The translations under genes and the position numbers were made by a program. From contig NZ_POYJ01000003.1 in the NCBI RefSeq assembly GCF_002895435.1, positions 124,001-188,000 on the forward strand: a stretch of 64,000 nucleotides of DNA, read 5' to 3'. Below are positions 26,030-35,185 of the stretch, piece by piece (positions within the stretch are counted from its first letter, which is position 1; the number at the start of each line of letters is the position of its first letter). The stretch comes from Aquimarina sediminis (GTDB lineage Bacteria > Bacteroidota > Bacteroidia > Flavobacteriales > Flavobacteriaceae). The notes beneath the pieces are model-generated. The model was not told where the DNA came from and made no database searches. It worked only from the letters and a program-made list of their open reading frames with translations.

Positions 26030-26203
26030 ATGGCAAAAAAAGGAAAGGAAAAAAATACGCAGAATAAGGCAAAACATGCCAAATTAATGAAACGTAAGAA
26101 AGATAAGTTACGAAAAGAAAAATTACAACGTGCCGAGCGATTAAAAGCTATTATGAAAAAGGCTTCAGATGCAAATAATTCAAAAGAGTGCACCTCTTCT
26201 TAA
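26030..26203 (+). CDS. Small basic protein (57 residues), unknown function
   Basis: The frame runs from ATG to TAA with 57 residues, about 40% Lys or Arg, arranged as repeated charged helices (KLMKRKKDKLRKEKLQ). It lies 70 bases after the DUF2293 gene in the same direction and ends 4 bases before the convergent kinase gene. Such small basic proteins are common near ribosome- or nucleic-acid-related genes, but I do not recognise a family. Confidence 0.5.
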   Translation: MAKKGKEKNTQNKAKHAKLMKRKKDKLRKEKLQRAERLKAIMKKASDANNSKECTSS

Positions 26204-26207
26204 GCGA

Positions 26208-28127
26208 TTATTCCTTAATGGTTGTTTCTTGCATAGGTATATCTATGCTTATAACCGTGCCTCGATTAAGAGCAGAGTCGACAAACATTTCTCCGGATAA
26301 AGATTTTAAGCGGGCTTTTATATTTTTAAAACCGATTCCTTCGACGGCTTTGCTTGTCTCAAAACCTACTCCGTCATCTTCAAAAAGCAATTGTAGAGAG
26401 TCATTATGATGATTGAGGTAGATGTCGATATTTTGCGCTTTTGCATGTTTTAGGCAATTGGTCAATAACTCCTGTATGATTTTAAACAGTTCTTCAGTAA
26501 GGGCTGGGCTAATTTGATCAACCTCATTTTCGGGATAAGGGTGAAATGATATCTGTTGATCGCTACCATTGGTTACATTATTAATATACTCTTTTACTAA
26601 AGGAGTTATTGGGTTTTTCTGAAATTTTTTTGGGATGAGGTTATGTGAAAAATCCCTTACCTGATTGTAGGTTTCATCTACCTGTTTAATGATATTAATC
26701 TGTTGTTGATCGGTTTTGTCTGTATTAGAAAGTTGTAATTTTATACTAGCTAGATTACCTCCAACACTATCGTGTAGTTCGCGAGCAAGACGCTGTCTTT
26801 CTTTGTCCTGACCATCCATAGTTGCTTTGATCAAGTTTAACTCCTGGTCTTTCATTAGACCGTATACTTTTTGTGTATTTACTTCTTCCTGAGATTTGTT
26901 TAAAGCCACTTGAGTTTTTAGTTTTTGAAAATACAAAACCAGAAGACCAATTATTGGCAGGAGTACAACGAGAAAACCTATCAAAAAAGCTTTCTTTATC
27001 GTGCGTTGCCTTTGAAGCTCACTTTCTTTTATAATTTGCTCTTCTTTAAGGGATAGTATTTCTTTTTCTTTTTCAAGTGTTTGGTATTTTACTTCTAGCT
27101 CCTTTACAATTTTTTTGTTTTGTTTTGTGTTAATCTGTTGAGTAATGTCTACATATTGGGTCATTAATGCATAGGCATTTTTATATTTTTTTCTAGAGGC
27201 ATATAGATTTTTGAGCATTTGGATTACTTTTCTTTGTAGCTCTAATCTATTCCATTGTACTGCATTGATATATGCAGTGTTTAGTATTATTTCTGCGGCA
27301 TCATATTGTTCTAATTTAAAATACACTCTTCCAATTTGGTATACAGCATCAATGTATAAGTCATAAAAATGGTTTTCTTGAGCTTTTTCTTTTACGGGTA
27401 CAAAATACTCCATTGCTTTTATAGTTCGATCATGAAAAAGCTCTATTATGCCAAGGTTGATCTGTACCTCCATATTAATTTTGTTGGGGACATCGGTGGG
27501 TATGTTTTTAAGAACGTCCAAATAATACGATGTGGCTTTTTCTGTATCTTGTTGGTCTAGATAGATATCTCCTAAAAATTTTTTGGCAAGAATAACCGTT
27601 TCGATATCCAAAGATTCTGTAACACAAGATTCAAAAATCGGTAATGCAGTATCATATTCTTTTTGTTCCAAATATACTACTCCCAGTCCTAGTTGATGCT
27701 TATAGTGCATCATATGCATTTCTGTAATAGAAGAATTAGAGATCCCTTCAAGAAAGTGCTTCATAGCGCCATCAAAGAGCCCATTTTTAAGTTTTCCCCA
27801 ACCAATAATATTATTGGCTTTAGAAAGATACAATTGTTTGTCTGCTACATTTTCTTTAAGGGTTTCTGATTTTAAAAGTTCTCCGTAGTAGGTTATTGAA
27901 TCAGTATTGCCGGCAAGTGTATGAATTTGGGCGATTTTTTCAATAAGCTGTAAAGTGGTATTAGCATCAGGGCTATTCTTAAGTTTTCTATATAAACTCA
28001 GTGGTACAGTGTTGGGTGTAATACCAAAAGCAGAATATGAAATAGTTTCTCTATTATCCTGACTATACAACATGATTGTGGACAATATGAGTATGCTAAA
28101 AATTCCTTTCGTTAAATATCGATGCAT
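26208..28127 (-). CDS. TPR-containing sensor histidine kinase (HisKA_3/NarX type)
   Basis: This is a 639-residue protein with an N-terminal signal peptide (1-22), five or more TPR helices in the periplasm (about 60-330), a coiled linker and one membrane helix (379-400). The cytosolic part has the HisKA_3 phosphoacceptor His452 in ELHDSVGGNLASIKLQL and a HATPase with EDDGVGF and GTVISIDIPM. The cognate LuxR-type regulator normally lies next door, but here the neighbours are a small basic protein and, 268 bases away, an HTTM protein, so the partner is not in view. Confidence 0.88.
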   Translation of the reverse strand: MHRYLTKGIFSILILSTIMLYSQDNRETISYSAFGITPNTVPLSLYRKLKNSPDANTTLQLIEKIAQIHTLAGNTDSITYYGELLKSETLKENVADKQLYLSKANNIIGWGKLKNGLFDGAMKHFLEGISNSSITEMHMMHYKHQLGLGVVYLEQKEYDTALPIFESCVTESLDIETVILAKKFLGDIYLDQQDTEKATSYYLDVLKNIPTDVPNKINMEVQINLGIIELFHDRTIKAMEYFVPVKEKAQENHFYDLYIDAVYQIGRVYFKLEQYDAAEIILNTAYINAVQWNRLELQRKVIQMLKNLYASRKKYKNAYALMTQYVDITQQINTKQNKKIVKELEVKYQTLEKEKEILSLKEEQIIKESELQRQRTIKKAFLIGFLVVLLPIIGLLVLYFQKLKTQVALNKSQEEVNTQKVYGLMKDQELNLIKATMDGQDKERQRLARELHDSVGGNLASIKLQLSNTDKTDQQQINIIKQVDETYNQVRDFSHNLIPKKFQKNPITPLVKEYINNVTNGSDQQISFHPYPENEVDQISPALTEELFKIIQELLTNCLKHAKAQNIDIYLNHHNDSLQLLFEDDGVGFETSKAVEGIGFKNIKARLKSLSGEMFVDSALNRGTVISIDIPMQETTIKE

Positions 28128-28395
28128 TTTGATAATTTTGATGAGACCAAAGTCATGTATAGGTGTGAATTACAATGTGTAATTCATGTTGAAATCGTAT
28201 TCCCTTGATTTTAAACCATACAAAACTACATAAGGTTTTACAATGAAATACTATAGATTAGTAAAAATTCCTGTATTTTATTCTTGTTTATACAAAAACA
28301 ATACATGATAATTCTCATTTGATAATTTTTTGAGCATAGCAAATACGAACTGGTATCAGTTAAAATAACTTTTTGAAACTTTTAAAAGAGTTGTA

Positions 28396-29721
28396 TTACT
28401 CTGTTTTTTCATATTTGATCACCCAGGGATTGGTAGTAAAGTAATTCCAGGGTACACTTGCGAGATCAACTTCGGGGTCGATAAGTGTTTTGTATTTTTC
28501 CCCATTAACAGATACTCTGCTTTTTACATACACAGCAATATCTTTTCCGTTAGTTGAGTATTGTTGTTTAAGATGTTGCGCAAATTGCCATATTCCATCT
28601 GGTCTTGAGGAAACTAGTCGAATTTGCTTTTTGGAGAGGTAGTCTTTTTTGTTTATTATTTTTCGTTGAGCTTTAGGATCATTATTGTCAACAATATAGA
28701 AATTAGTGTTGCCAGATCTGCCTCTAAGCATCATGCGCCAACTCAGTCTATGTCCTTCTTCTGTCCATAGAACATCTCCAGGAATGATCCAATGACGAAT
28801 AGGTAGTACTATCTGTATAGAAAGCCATACTACTAGTGCAGGGAATAGTAATTTGTGATATGAAGGTAGGATGAGTTCATTTTTGGTATAGAATTCTTTC
28901 TTTTTCATAAATAGATGATGAATTCTTTCTTTAGAAAAGAAAAACACACTAAAGGCGAGCGATAGGTAAGGGAATATTCCTATTTGAAAAACTATAGAGT
29001 TAAAAAGATGGAAAAATATACTAATACAAAATGCTGCGAACCGTGTTCTTTTCCATAGTAAAAGAGGTACGATAAGGAGGTCAAATAAAATCCCAAAATA
29101 GGTAACAGTTACATGCGCCCAATGCCCTTGAAGAATATCTCCTACAAAAGGATAATGTGCTCTACCAGCCATGAGATTTTTTGCTACTGTATAATCTAAC
29201 CAATCTGGATAAAATTTTGCTACAGATGCATAGGTGTAGACTATCCAGAGTTGAGCAATAATAAGTAGTATGCACCATCTGGGCATAGAAATTTCTTTAA
29301 GCAATGGATTTCTTTTTACATCTATCGAAAAATAATTTCCTGCTGGTAGCGCGCTCATTATTATACATAATAATAAGAGGAGGTAATAGTGGTTATTATA
29401 AGATGATTTTTGCATAAAATATACTCCTGCCCACATCACAGTATATCCAATCATGCTCCAGCGGTATTTAAACCCTACCATTATTAGTAATCCTAGGGTT
29501 CCCATAATGGCAAAGTAGAAATACATTCCATTACCCGGTAGGGGTTGCAAAAAATCAAGACCGATAAAATTAAAAGTAAATTTTGGTTCTACAAGAACTC
29601 TGGTAACCCATCCTGTAAAAATGGCGCCTATAGCTTCTGCGGCAATTAAAAATCCAAAAAAAACTCTAAAAACAATAAGAGGGCTATTGTCTATATGGGT
29701 AAATAACCAACGATTAATCAT
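28396..29721 (-). CDS. HTTM / vitamin K-dependent gamma-carboxylase-like membrane protein
   Basis: This 441-residue protein has about eight hydrophobic segments in the first 300 residues and a soluble C-terminal part (from about 315). The start NRWLFTHIDNSPLIVFRVFFG and the later segment with WAHVTVTYFGILFDLLIVPLLL match the HTTM domain, shared by vitamin K-dependent gamma-carboxylases and bacterial relatives of unknown substrate. The stop overlaps the ribF start by four bases, so it is co-translated with ribF, an arrangement that suggests a link to flavin or quinone chemistry, but only by position. Confidence 0.8.
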   Translation of the reverse strand: MINRWLFTHIDNSPLIVFRVFFGFLIAAEAIGAIFTGWVTRVLVEPKFTFNFIGLDFLQPLPGNGMYFYFAIMGTLGLLIMVGFKYRWSMIGYTVMWAGVYFMQKSSYNNHYYLLLLLCIIMSALPAGNYFSIDVKRNPLLKEISMPRWCILLIIAQLWIVYTYASVAKFYPDWLDYTVAKNLMAGRAHYPFVGDILQGHWAHVTVTYFGILFDLLIVPLLLWKRTRFAAFCISIFFHLFNSIVFQIGIFPYLSLAFSVFFFSKERIHHLFMKKKEFYTKNELILPSYHKLLFPALVVWLSIQIVLPIRHWIIPGDVLWTEEGHRLSWRMMLRGRSGNTNFYIVDNNDPKAQRKIINKKDYLSKKQIRLVSSRPDGIWQFAQHLKQQYSTNGKDIAVYVKSRVSVNGEKYKTLIDPEVDLASVPWNYFTTNPWVIKYEKTE

Positions 29722-30650
29722 ACTAGAGAATTTATGTATTCACGAGAGAAATCTTCGTCTTGTTGCATGGCATCTTGTAATTGCTCAAGAGAGTCAAATT
29801 TTTTCTCATCTCTGATGCGTTTTAGCATTTTGATTTGGATCTTTTTGTCGTATAAATTAAAAGATGCGTCAAAAAAATGAGCTTCTATAGACTGGTTTGT
29901 GCCATTAACCGTAGGGTTTGTGCCGATATTCATCATTCCAAAATAGGTTCGGTCATCAATTTTAGACTGTATCACATACACCCCATTTTTTGGAATAAGT
30001 TTATACTCTTCTTTGATGTGTAAGTTGGCAGTTGGGTAATTTAATTTTCTGCCTAACTCTTTCCCTTTTATTACTTTTCCGGTTAACATAAATTCATATC
30101 CAAGATATGCATTGGCTTTGATAATATTCCCCTCGGATAAAGCTTTTCTTATTTTTGTAGAGCTTACTGCAACATCATCAATATCTTGTTTAGAAATTTC
30201 TTCTACGGTAAAATCATTTTGTATGCCATAAGAAGCTAGGTCGGTGATATTAGAGTTGCGATTACGACCAAAACGGTGATCGTATCCTATTATAACATGT
30301 CGTACATTAAGGTGATCAACCAACATTTGTTCTACATATTCCTCTGCCGTAAGTCGGGAAAATTCTTTAGTAAAAGGATGGATTATCAGGGAAGAAAGCC
30401 CTGTTTTTTCTAAAATTTGTATCCGTTCATCAATGGTATTGATGAGTTTAATTTCAGAATCTTGTTGCAACACCATTCTAGGGTGCGGAAAAAATGTAAG
30501 AATCACTGATTCTAACCCGTTTCTTTCAGCACTTTCAATAAGGCGTTCAATAATTTTTTTATGACCAATATGTACGCCATCAAAAGTACCTATAGTAACT
30601 ACAGATGGTGTTTTGTTATCGTATGTTTTGGCGTCTGTATAGCGTTTCAT
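29718..30650 (-). CDS. ribF: Bifunctional riboflavin kinase / FAD synthetase
   Basis: This cytosolic enzyme turns riboflavin into FMN and then FAD. The N-terminal FAD synthetase domain carries GTFDGVHIGHKKII (21-34) with the later FGRNRN motif; the C-terminal flavokinase domain carries GKVIKGKELGRKLNYPTANL with the PTAN nucleotide loop. Length of 310 residues is typical. It is upstream of, and translationally coupled to, the HTTM gene. Confidence 0.95.
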   Translation of the reverse strand: MKRYTDAKTYDNKTPSVVTIGTFDGVHIGHKKIIERLIESAERNGLESVILTFFPHPRMVLQQDSEIKLINTIDERIQILEKTGLSSLIIHPFTKEFSRLTAEEYVEQMLVDHLNVRHVIIGYDHRFGRNRNSNITDLASYGIQNDFTVEEISKQDIDDVAVSSTKIRKALSEGNIIKANAYLGYEFMLTGKVIKGKELGRKLNYPTANLHIKEEYKLIPKNGVYVIQSKIDDRTYFGMMNIGTNPTVNGTNQSIEAHFFDASFNLYDKKIQIKMLKRIRDEKKFDSLEQLQDAMQQDEDFSREYINSLV

Positions 30651-30791
30651 CTGCTTTTTATTTATTTTTAATTGTCAGATGAAGTTTGCCAATAAATGTT
30701 GTAATTAGCATTGATTCGGTTATTATAACTCGTTTCTAGAAGCAAAATTTAAAGCAATTGTAAAAATAAAAAATTGTTTGGATACATTTCT

Positions 30792-31421
30792 TTATTTTCC
30801 GTTAAAGGTATTCATTGTATTGGCGATTCCTGCTGTTGCAAAAGATTTGATAAGAGCTACTCCTTTTTCTATGCGTTCTGGCATCGTTCTTTCTTCATCA
30901 TCATTCCATTCTCCTAATACATAGTCTACCTGCCTTCCTTTATTGAATTTATCACCAACTCCAAATCTAAATCTACTATATTTTGATGTGTTTAATTGAG
31001 CTTCGATATCTTTAAGACCATTATGACCACCAGCACTTCCTTTGGTTTTAAGCCTGATAGTTCCGAAAGGAAGATTAATGTCATCTGTAATAACCAAAAG
31101 ATTTTCTAATGGTACTTTTTCCTTTTCTAACCAATACCTAATGGCTTTTCCACTAAGGTTCATATAGGTGTTTGGTTTGAGTAGTAGAATTGTTCTTCCT
31201 TTGTGCTTGTATGTAGTGAGGTCGCCTAATTTTTTAGTTTCAAAAGAAAGAGATTCTTCTTTGGCAAGAGAATCCAAAACCCTAAAACCGATATTATGAC
31301 GGGTATTGTGGTATTTGGGACCGATATTACCTAGACCGGCAACAAGAAATTTTTTCATGAGCTCTTCTTGAGTTTCTTCTACTTTTTGTTTTGAAAATAA
31401 TTTTCTGAAGACAGAAAGCAT
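30792..31421 (-). CDS. pth: Peptidyl-tRNA hydrolase
   Basis: This enzyme frees tRNAs stuck on dropped-off peptides. The core starts at MKKFLVAGLGNIGPKYHNTRHNIGF, with the catalytic His in TRHNIG, and has FLLKPNTYMNLSG and GGHNGLKDI. The ATG at 31421 gives an N-terminal extension of 21 residues (RKLFSKQKVE), which is also seen in other flavobacterial Pth proteins; an inner ATG at 31358 would give the standard 188-residue form. I keep the longer one, but the choice is not certain. Confidence 0.93.
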   Translation of the reverse strand: MLSVFRKLFSKQKVEETQEELMKKFLVAGLGNIGPKYHNTRHNIGFRVLDSLAKEESLSFETKKLGDLTTYKHKGRTILLLKPNTYMNLSGKAIRYWLEKEKVPLENLLVITDDINLPFGTIRLKTKGSAGGHNGLKDIEAQLNTSKYSRFRFGVGDKFNKGRQVDYVLGEWNDDEERTMPERIEKGVALIKSFATAGIANTMNTFNGK

Positions 31422-31507
31422 ATAGGTTATTTTTATAAAATACTATAATAGGTAGTCCAACCTCTGCTATAATCAAGGTGTTTTTTAAATTTATGTAAAA
31501 ATAAAAA

Positions 31508-31541
31508 AAAAGCATTCTGATTACTATTTCAGAATGCTTTT
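31508..31541 (-). terminator. Terminator after rplY
   Basis: A 13-bp perfect stem (31508-31520 with 31529-31541) is followed on the minus strand by a T-tract of about nine. It separates rplY from pth, so pth has its own promoter. Confidence 0.9.
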
Positions 31542-31563
31542 ATATTATACTAAAACCGCAAAA

Positions 31564-32193
31564 TTAAGCTTCAGCAGCTGGTGTTTCAGCAGCTGGTGCT
31601 TCTGCTCCTTCAGCTTCTTCATCTTCATCATCACTATCAGCAACAGCTGTTCGAGAAGTTTTAACCATACAGATTACTGTGTTGTCTGGATGTAGGATAG
31701 TGTAATCCTCACTCGCGACACTAGTAACTAATAGTTTGTTTCCGATTCTTAATTTGGAGATATCTCCTTCGATTACATCAGGAAGCTTAGCGGCAAGACC
31801 TTTTACTTTAATACGTCTTAGGTTGTATCTAAGAACCCCTCCATTAAGAACTCCTCTAGAAGTTCCTACAGTTTTAAAAGGGATTTCCATTGTGATTGGT
31901 TTGTCGTCAAAAATTTCAACAAAATCAATATGTAAAATTCTATCTGTTACAGGGTGAAATTGAATATCCTGTAAAATAGCATTTATTTTTGTACCATTAT
32001 CCAACGCTATTACCACGGTATGAACGTCTGGAGTATACACTAATTTGTTGAAAGCAATTTCTGGTGCTGCAAAGTGTACAATAGTGTCTCCACCATAAAT
32101 AACACAAGGTACCTGTCCAGCATTACGTAAGGCTTTTGTTGCTTTCTTGCCTACGCTTTCTCTATGAGATGCATTGATCGTTAATGATTTCAT
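31564..32193 (-). CDS. rplY: 50S ribosomal protein L25 (CTC form)
   Basis: This is the long, two-domain L25/Ctc form (209 residues) that binds 5S rRNA. The N-terminal L25 part begins with [20 protein letters not shown], the C-terminal TL5 domain contains [19 protein letters not shown], and a Ala/Glu-rich acidic tail ([16 protein letters not shown]) closes the protein. It lies 24 bases after prs in the same direction, a conserved order in Bacteroidetes. Confidence 0.95.
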   Translation of the reverse strand: MKSLTINASHRESVGKKATKALRNAGQVPCVIYGGDTIVHFAAPEIAFNKLVYTPDVHTVVIALDNGTKINAILQDIQFHPVTDRILHIDFVEIFDDKPITMEIPFKTVGTSRGVLNGGVLRYNLRRIKVKGLAAKLPDVIEGDISKLRIGNKLLVTSVASEDYTILHPDNTVICMVKTSRTAVADSDDEDEEAEGAEAPAAETPAAEA

Positions 32194-32217
32194 TTTAAAA
32201 ATTTAATTAATTATTAT

Positions 32218-33159
32218 TTACATTATAAAGTTAGAGCTAATCGACTTATTGTTGTGAACTCTGTTCATAACATCTGCAAATAAATCTGCACAGCTAACTA
32301 CTCTGATTTTATTACTTTTTTGTTTTAGAGGAATAGAATCGGTTATGATCAATTCTTCTAATTTCGAATTTTCTAGTCGCTCATAAGCGTTACCAGAAAG
32401 AAGGGGGTGTGTACAGATTGCTCTAACACTTTTTGCTCCTCTTTCGATCATTAAATCTGCTGCTTTTGTGAGTGTTCCGGCGGTATCTACCATGTCATCT
32501 ACCAAAACAACGTTTTTTCCTGTAACATCACCGATCAATTCCATGTGTGAAATCACATTGGCTTTTGCTCTTTGTTTGTAACATATTACTACATCACTTT
32601 CTAAGGCTTTAGAATATGCGTAAGCTCTTTTGGAACCACCCATGTCTGGTGATGCAATAGTTAGATTATCAAGTTTTAATGATTGTAAATATGGTAAGAA
32701 AATAGTAGAGGCAAATAAATGATCTACTGGTTTTTCAAAAAATCCTTGAATTTGATCTGCATGCAAATCCATTGTTATAATTCTAGTTGCTCCAGCAGTT
32801 TCGAGCATTTTTGCGACTAGTTTTGCAGCAATAGGAACTCTCGGCTTGTCTTTTCTGTCCTGACGTGCCCAACCATAATATGGTAATACTGCTGTGATAT
32901 GTCTTGCTGAGGCTCTTTTTGCCGCGTCTAGCATCAATAACATTTCCATAAGGTGATCCGAGCTGGGATGTGTAGATCCAATAATAAAAACTCTAGATCC
33001 TCTTACAGATTCTTCGAATGAAGGCTGAAATTCTCCATCACTATATGTAGACGTTATGACATTACCCAATTTAGCGCCATAGGCAGCTACTATTTTTTCT
33101 GCAAGTTCTGTGCTTTGTCCGCACGCAAAAAATTTGGCTTCTGTAACTCCGGTTTGCAT
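32218..33159 (-). CDS. prs: Ribose-phosphate pyrophosphokinase
   Basis: This enzyme makes PRPP from ribose 5-phosphate and ATP for nucleotide, histidine and tryptophan synthesis. The 313-residue protein has the ATP region YYGWARQDRK, the metal-binding DLHADQIQGFF and the PRPP loop VVLVDDMVDTAGTLTKAA. A -7 box lies 54 bases before the ATG. It is the first gene of the prs-rplY operon. Confidence 0.97.
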   Translation of the reverse strand: MQTGVTEAKFFACGQSTELAEKIVAAYGAKLGNVITSTYSDGEFQPSFEESVRGSRVFIIGSTHPSSDHLMEMLLMLDAAKRASARHITAVLPYYGWARQDRKDKPRVPIAAKLVAKMLETAGATRIITMDLHADQIQGFFEKPVDHLFASTIFLPYLQSLKLDNLTIASPDMGGSKRAYAYSKALESDVVICYKQRAKANVISHMELIGDVTGKNVVLVDDMVDTAGTLTKAADLMIERGAKSVRAICTHPLLSGNAYERLENSKLEELIITDSIPLKQKSNKIRVVSCADLFADVMNRVHNNKSISSNFIM

Positions 33160-33213
33160 AGGGTAAAATGTTGTATTGTAATGAGTTAAAACTTATTTTT
33201 TAAAAACAAGGTG

Positions 33214-33221
33214 CAAATTTA
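33214..33221 (-). promoter_or_regulatory. Bacteroidetes -7 box (TAAATTTG) for prs-rplY
   Basis: On the minus strand TAAATTTG matches TAnnTTTG, 54 bases upstream of the prs start codon. Confidence 0.45.
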
Positions 33222-33260
33222 AAAATTTATTTCAACTCTATCACTTATTTTATTACTTAT

Positions 33261-33295
33261 TTTGGTGGTATGAAACAAATATTTTGCTAATTTTG
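33261..33295 (+). promoter_or_regulatory. Promoter of tRNA-Leu
   Basis: TTTG at 33261-33264 and TAATTTTG at 33288-33295, 23 bases apart, match the Bacteroidetes -33/-7 pair. The tRNA begins 12 bases later, so transcription would start right at its 5' end. Confidence 0.65.
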
Positions 33296-33307
33296 CCATC
33301 CAAATAT

Positions 33308-33389
33308 GCTCGAGTGGCGGAACTGGTAGACGCGCTGGATTCAAAATCCAGTTCTTTCGGGAGTGTGGGTTCGATTCCCACCTCGAGTA
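33308..33389 (+). tRNA. tRNA-Leu (anticodon CAA)
   Basis: The 82-base sequence folds into a complete cloverleaf: 7-bp acceptor stem (first pair G-U), a D-arm with GGTAGACGC, anticodon stem CTGGA/TCCAG with loop TTCAAAA (anticodon CAA), a variable stem-loop typical of class II leucine tRNAs, and a T-arm GTGGG-TTCGATT-CCCAC. The CCA end is not encoded. It has its own promoter upstream and strong terminator downstream. Confidence 0.97.
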
Positions 33390-33393
33390 CTAG

Positions 33394-33425
33394 AAAAAGG
33401 CTAAGATGTACATCTTAGCCTTTTT
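33394..33425. terminator. Terminator after tRNA-Leu, shared with the convergent lipoprotein gene
   Basis: A perfect self-complementary stem (AAGGCTAAGATG/CATCTTAGCCTT core) flanked by A5 and T7 sits four bases after the tRNA and ten before the stop of the minus-strand lipoprotein gene. Confidence 0.92.
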
Positions 33426-33434
33426 TTGTCTAAA

Positions 33435-34169
33435 CTATAAAAAATATGCATCTACATGATAAAAAAATGATTGTACTGCATCAAATGTGGAAGTTGGGAT
33501 CTTTTGTCCATCAATAGTAACAAAATTACTAACACTATCTGCAGCAGCGATACCTACTATTTTTCTAAGGTCGTCATACAGATGTTTGGAATGTGATTTT
33601 GATAAGTGAAGATAAGATGCTCCGTTTTCTCCATTTGGATCCCAAAACCTAAAAGAATGTTTTAAAACAGACAGGAAGTTCTTGTATTTTTGATCATCCT
33701 TTGATGATAGGTGATGAGTTAATTCTAATCTGGAAATTATAAAATCATCTATAGAGCCATAATTCTCAAAATTATCTAGATCTCTAAAATCTCGTAGACC
33801 AACTTCGTACAAGTCATAACTCATCAGCCCCTTATCATATAATTCCTGGAACATTTTTGAAGCATTATTGTAATCGGTATACCAATCTAGTTTTTGTAAA
33901 TTCTCTACAGGATATTTTTTAGAAAGTACTTTGATGGTTTTTTCCAAAACATTGTCTTTAGAGATGTCCTTAGGTAGGTTTTGTAGTATGTACCTAAGTT
34001 CTTCATTGTGTTTAAGCCCTATTTCATTAAACGAATCGGAGGCTATGATCTCTTGTGTAGATTTTGTCGAATTTGGATTGCCTTGTAATACTTCTTCGTT
34101 GTCTTTGGAACAAGAGAAGAAACTAATAGTGATTAGTATAATTGCTGATATTGATGTTGTATTTTTCAT
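33435..34169 (-). CDS. Lipoprotein of unknown function, paralogue of the next upstream gene
   Basis: This 244-residue protein has a lipoprotein signal peptide ending SFFSC20, followed by SKDNEE, which fits a Bacteroidetes export signal for surface lipoproteins. The rest is helical. Residues 50-60 (IGLKHNEELRYIL) and a later KYKNFLSVL...HSFRFW match IGVTHNKALSYLM and HKYNSFISQM...HSAHFW in the next gene, so the two are diverged paralogues; both also share GIAAAD/AAIAAAD near the end. I do not recognise a family. It lies 28 bases after its paralogue, in one transcript. Confidence 0.75.
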   Translation of the reverse strand: MKNTTSISAIILITISFFSCSKDNEEVLQGNPNSTKSTQEIIASDSFNEIGLKHNEELRYILQNLPKDISKDNVLEKTIKVLSKKYPVENLQKLDWYTDYNNASKMFQELYDKGLMSYDLYEVGLRDFRDLDNFENYGSIDDFIISRLELTHHLSSKDDQKYKNFLSVLKHSFRFWDPNGENGASYLHLSKSHSKHLYDDLRKIVGIAAADSVSNFVTIDGQKIPTSTFDAVQSFFYHVDAYFL

Positions 34170-34197
34170 TTTGTAATCGTATTATTTAGTTATTCCA

Positions 34198-34974
34198 TCA
34201 TAAATTACCTGACGTGCTAATTCTCCCCAGGAAGCCCCAATAGCCCCTAAAGTACACTACGACAACCCCGTGGAAGCCTCCCACGACACCTCCCCAGAAA
34301 CCAGCGACAGCACCACCGCCATCTGCAGCTGCAATCGCTGCTGGATCTCCGCCTTTTTTACTGAAAATACCTTGGAAACCAGAATTAGGGGTATTGTGTA
34401 CTTGATGCCAAAAATGAGCAGAATGACGAACTACTGACAAGGAAATGTAACTTAGGTTTTTACCATATTCAGTATTGAATTCTGTACCTTCTATTTGGGT
34501 TTCAATTTTTTTAATTCGTTCAATAAAATCAAGTAATGTTTTACTGTCGTCAAAATTTAAGTCAGATGCCAGTAAGGCTTCGTTCATTTGGGATATAAAA
34601 GAATTGTATTTATGGTCTTCAACAGTAAGTGTGTAGTTTTGTTTGAAAGTGTCTTCCAGAACTTTTCTGTTTATCATTTCGTAATTATAAAATCCATTTT
34701 CTTTCATATAGCGATTCATAATTTCCATACTTAGGTCCCAGTCAAGTTCTTCCGCTTTGTTTAGGTCGTAATGACTCATTAAATAGGATAAAGCTTTGTT
34801 GTGAGTAACTCCTATATCATCATAGGGATTTTCTGGGTTCGCAGGATTGATATTGTTGTTTTTTTGTAGAAATGTTGTTTGCTTATTTGAGTCGTTCTCT
34901 AATTCCTCTTTATCACAGGAGCTTACAAAAAATACTATGCATATAAATAGTAGTTTTATTAGTGTGCTTTTCAT
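34198..34974 (-). CDS. Lipoprotein with Gly-rich hydrophobic tail, probably frameshifted at the end
   Basis: This 258-residue protein has a lipobox VSSC20 followed by DKEE. The body is helical and paralogous to the following gene. The end is very different: a Gly/Val/Phe-rich stretch (about residues 210-245) with GFWGGVVGGFHGVVVV. In the annotated frame the last 15 residues look unnatural (YFRGYWGFLG...), whereas the -1 frame from 34253 to 34182 reads T-L-G-A-I-G-A-S-W-G-E-L-A-R-Q-V-I-Y-D-G and two further residues to a TAA, a plausible protein end. One inserted base near 34254 would explain this. A GGGTAAC-N17-CTCC promoter lies 121 bases upstream. Confidence 0.7.
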   Translation of the reverse strand: MKSTLIKLLFICIVFFVSSCDKEELENDSNKQTTFLQKNNNINPANPENPYDDIGVTHNKALSYLMSHYDLNKAEELDWDLSMEIMNRYMKENGFYNYEMINRKVLEDTFKQNYTLTVEDHKYNSFISQMNEALLASDLNFDDSKTLLDFIERIKKIETQIEGTEFNTEYGKNLSYISLSVVRHSAHFWHQVHNTPNSGFQGIFSKKGGDPAAIAAADGGGAVAGFWGGVVGGFHGVVVVYFRGYWGFLGRISTSGNL

Positions 34975-35094
34975 TTTTTAGTAATTTTAATTGTGTACCT
35001 ACTCTTTCGCTTTTCGGTTTTCGCGATCACAATACATGTGAATTTTTAATAGAATAGGGTGATCAACCCAGTTGCAATTGCTTCTGTATGAATA

Positions 35095-35123
35095 GGGAGT
35101 AAAAAAGAAAGGAAAAGTTACCC
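35095..35123 (-). promoter_or_regulatory. Predicted ECF promoter for the lipoprotein pair
   Basis: On the minus strand GGGTAAC (35117-35123), then 17 bases, then CTCCC (35095-35099). The same two words at the same spacing lie upstream of the S8 and T9SS genes. Confidence 0.55.
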
Positions 35124-35185
35124 AGAATTAAAAATAAAAAATGTAAATAGCGGACTTTTGTTATACGATGGTTAGTTCTATTTAT

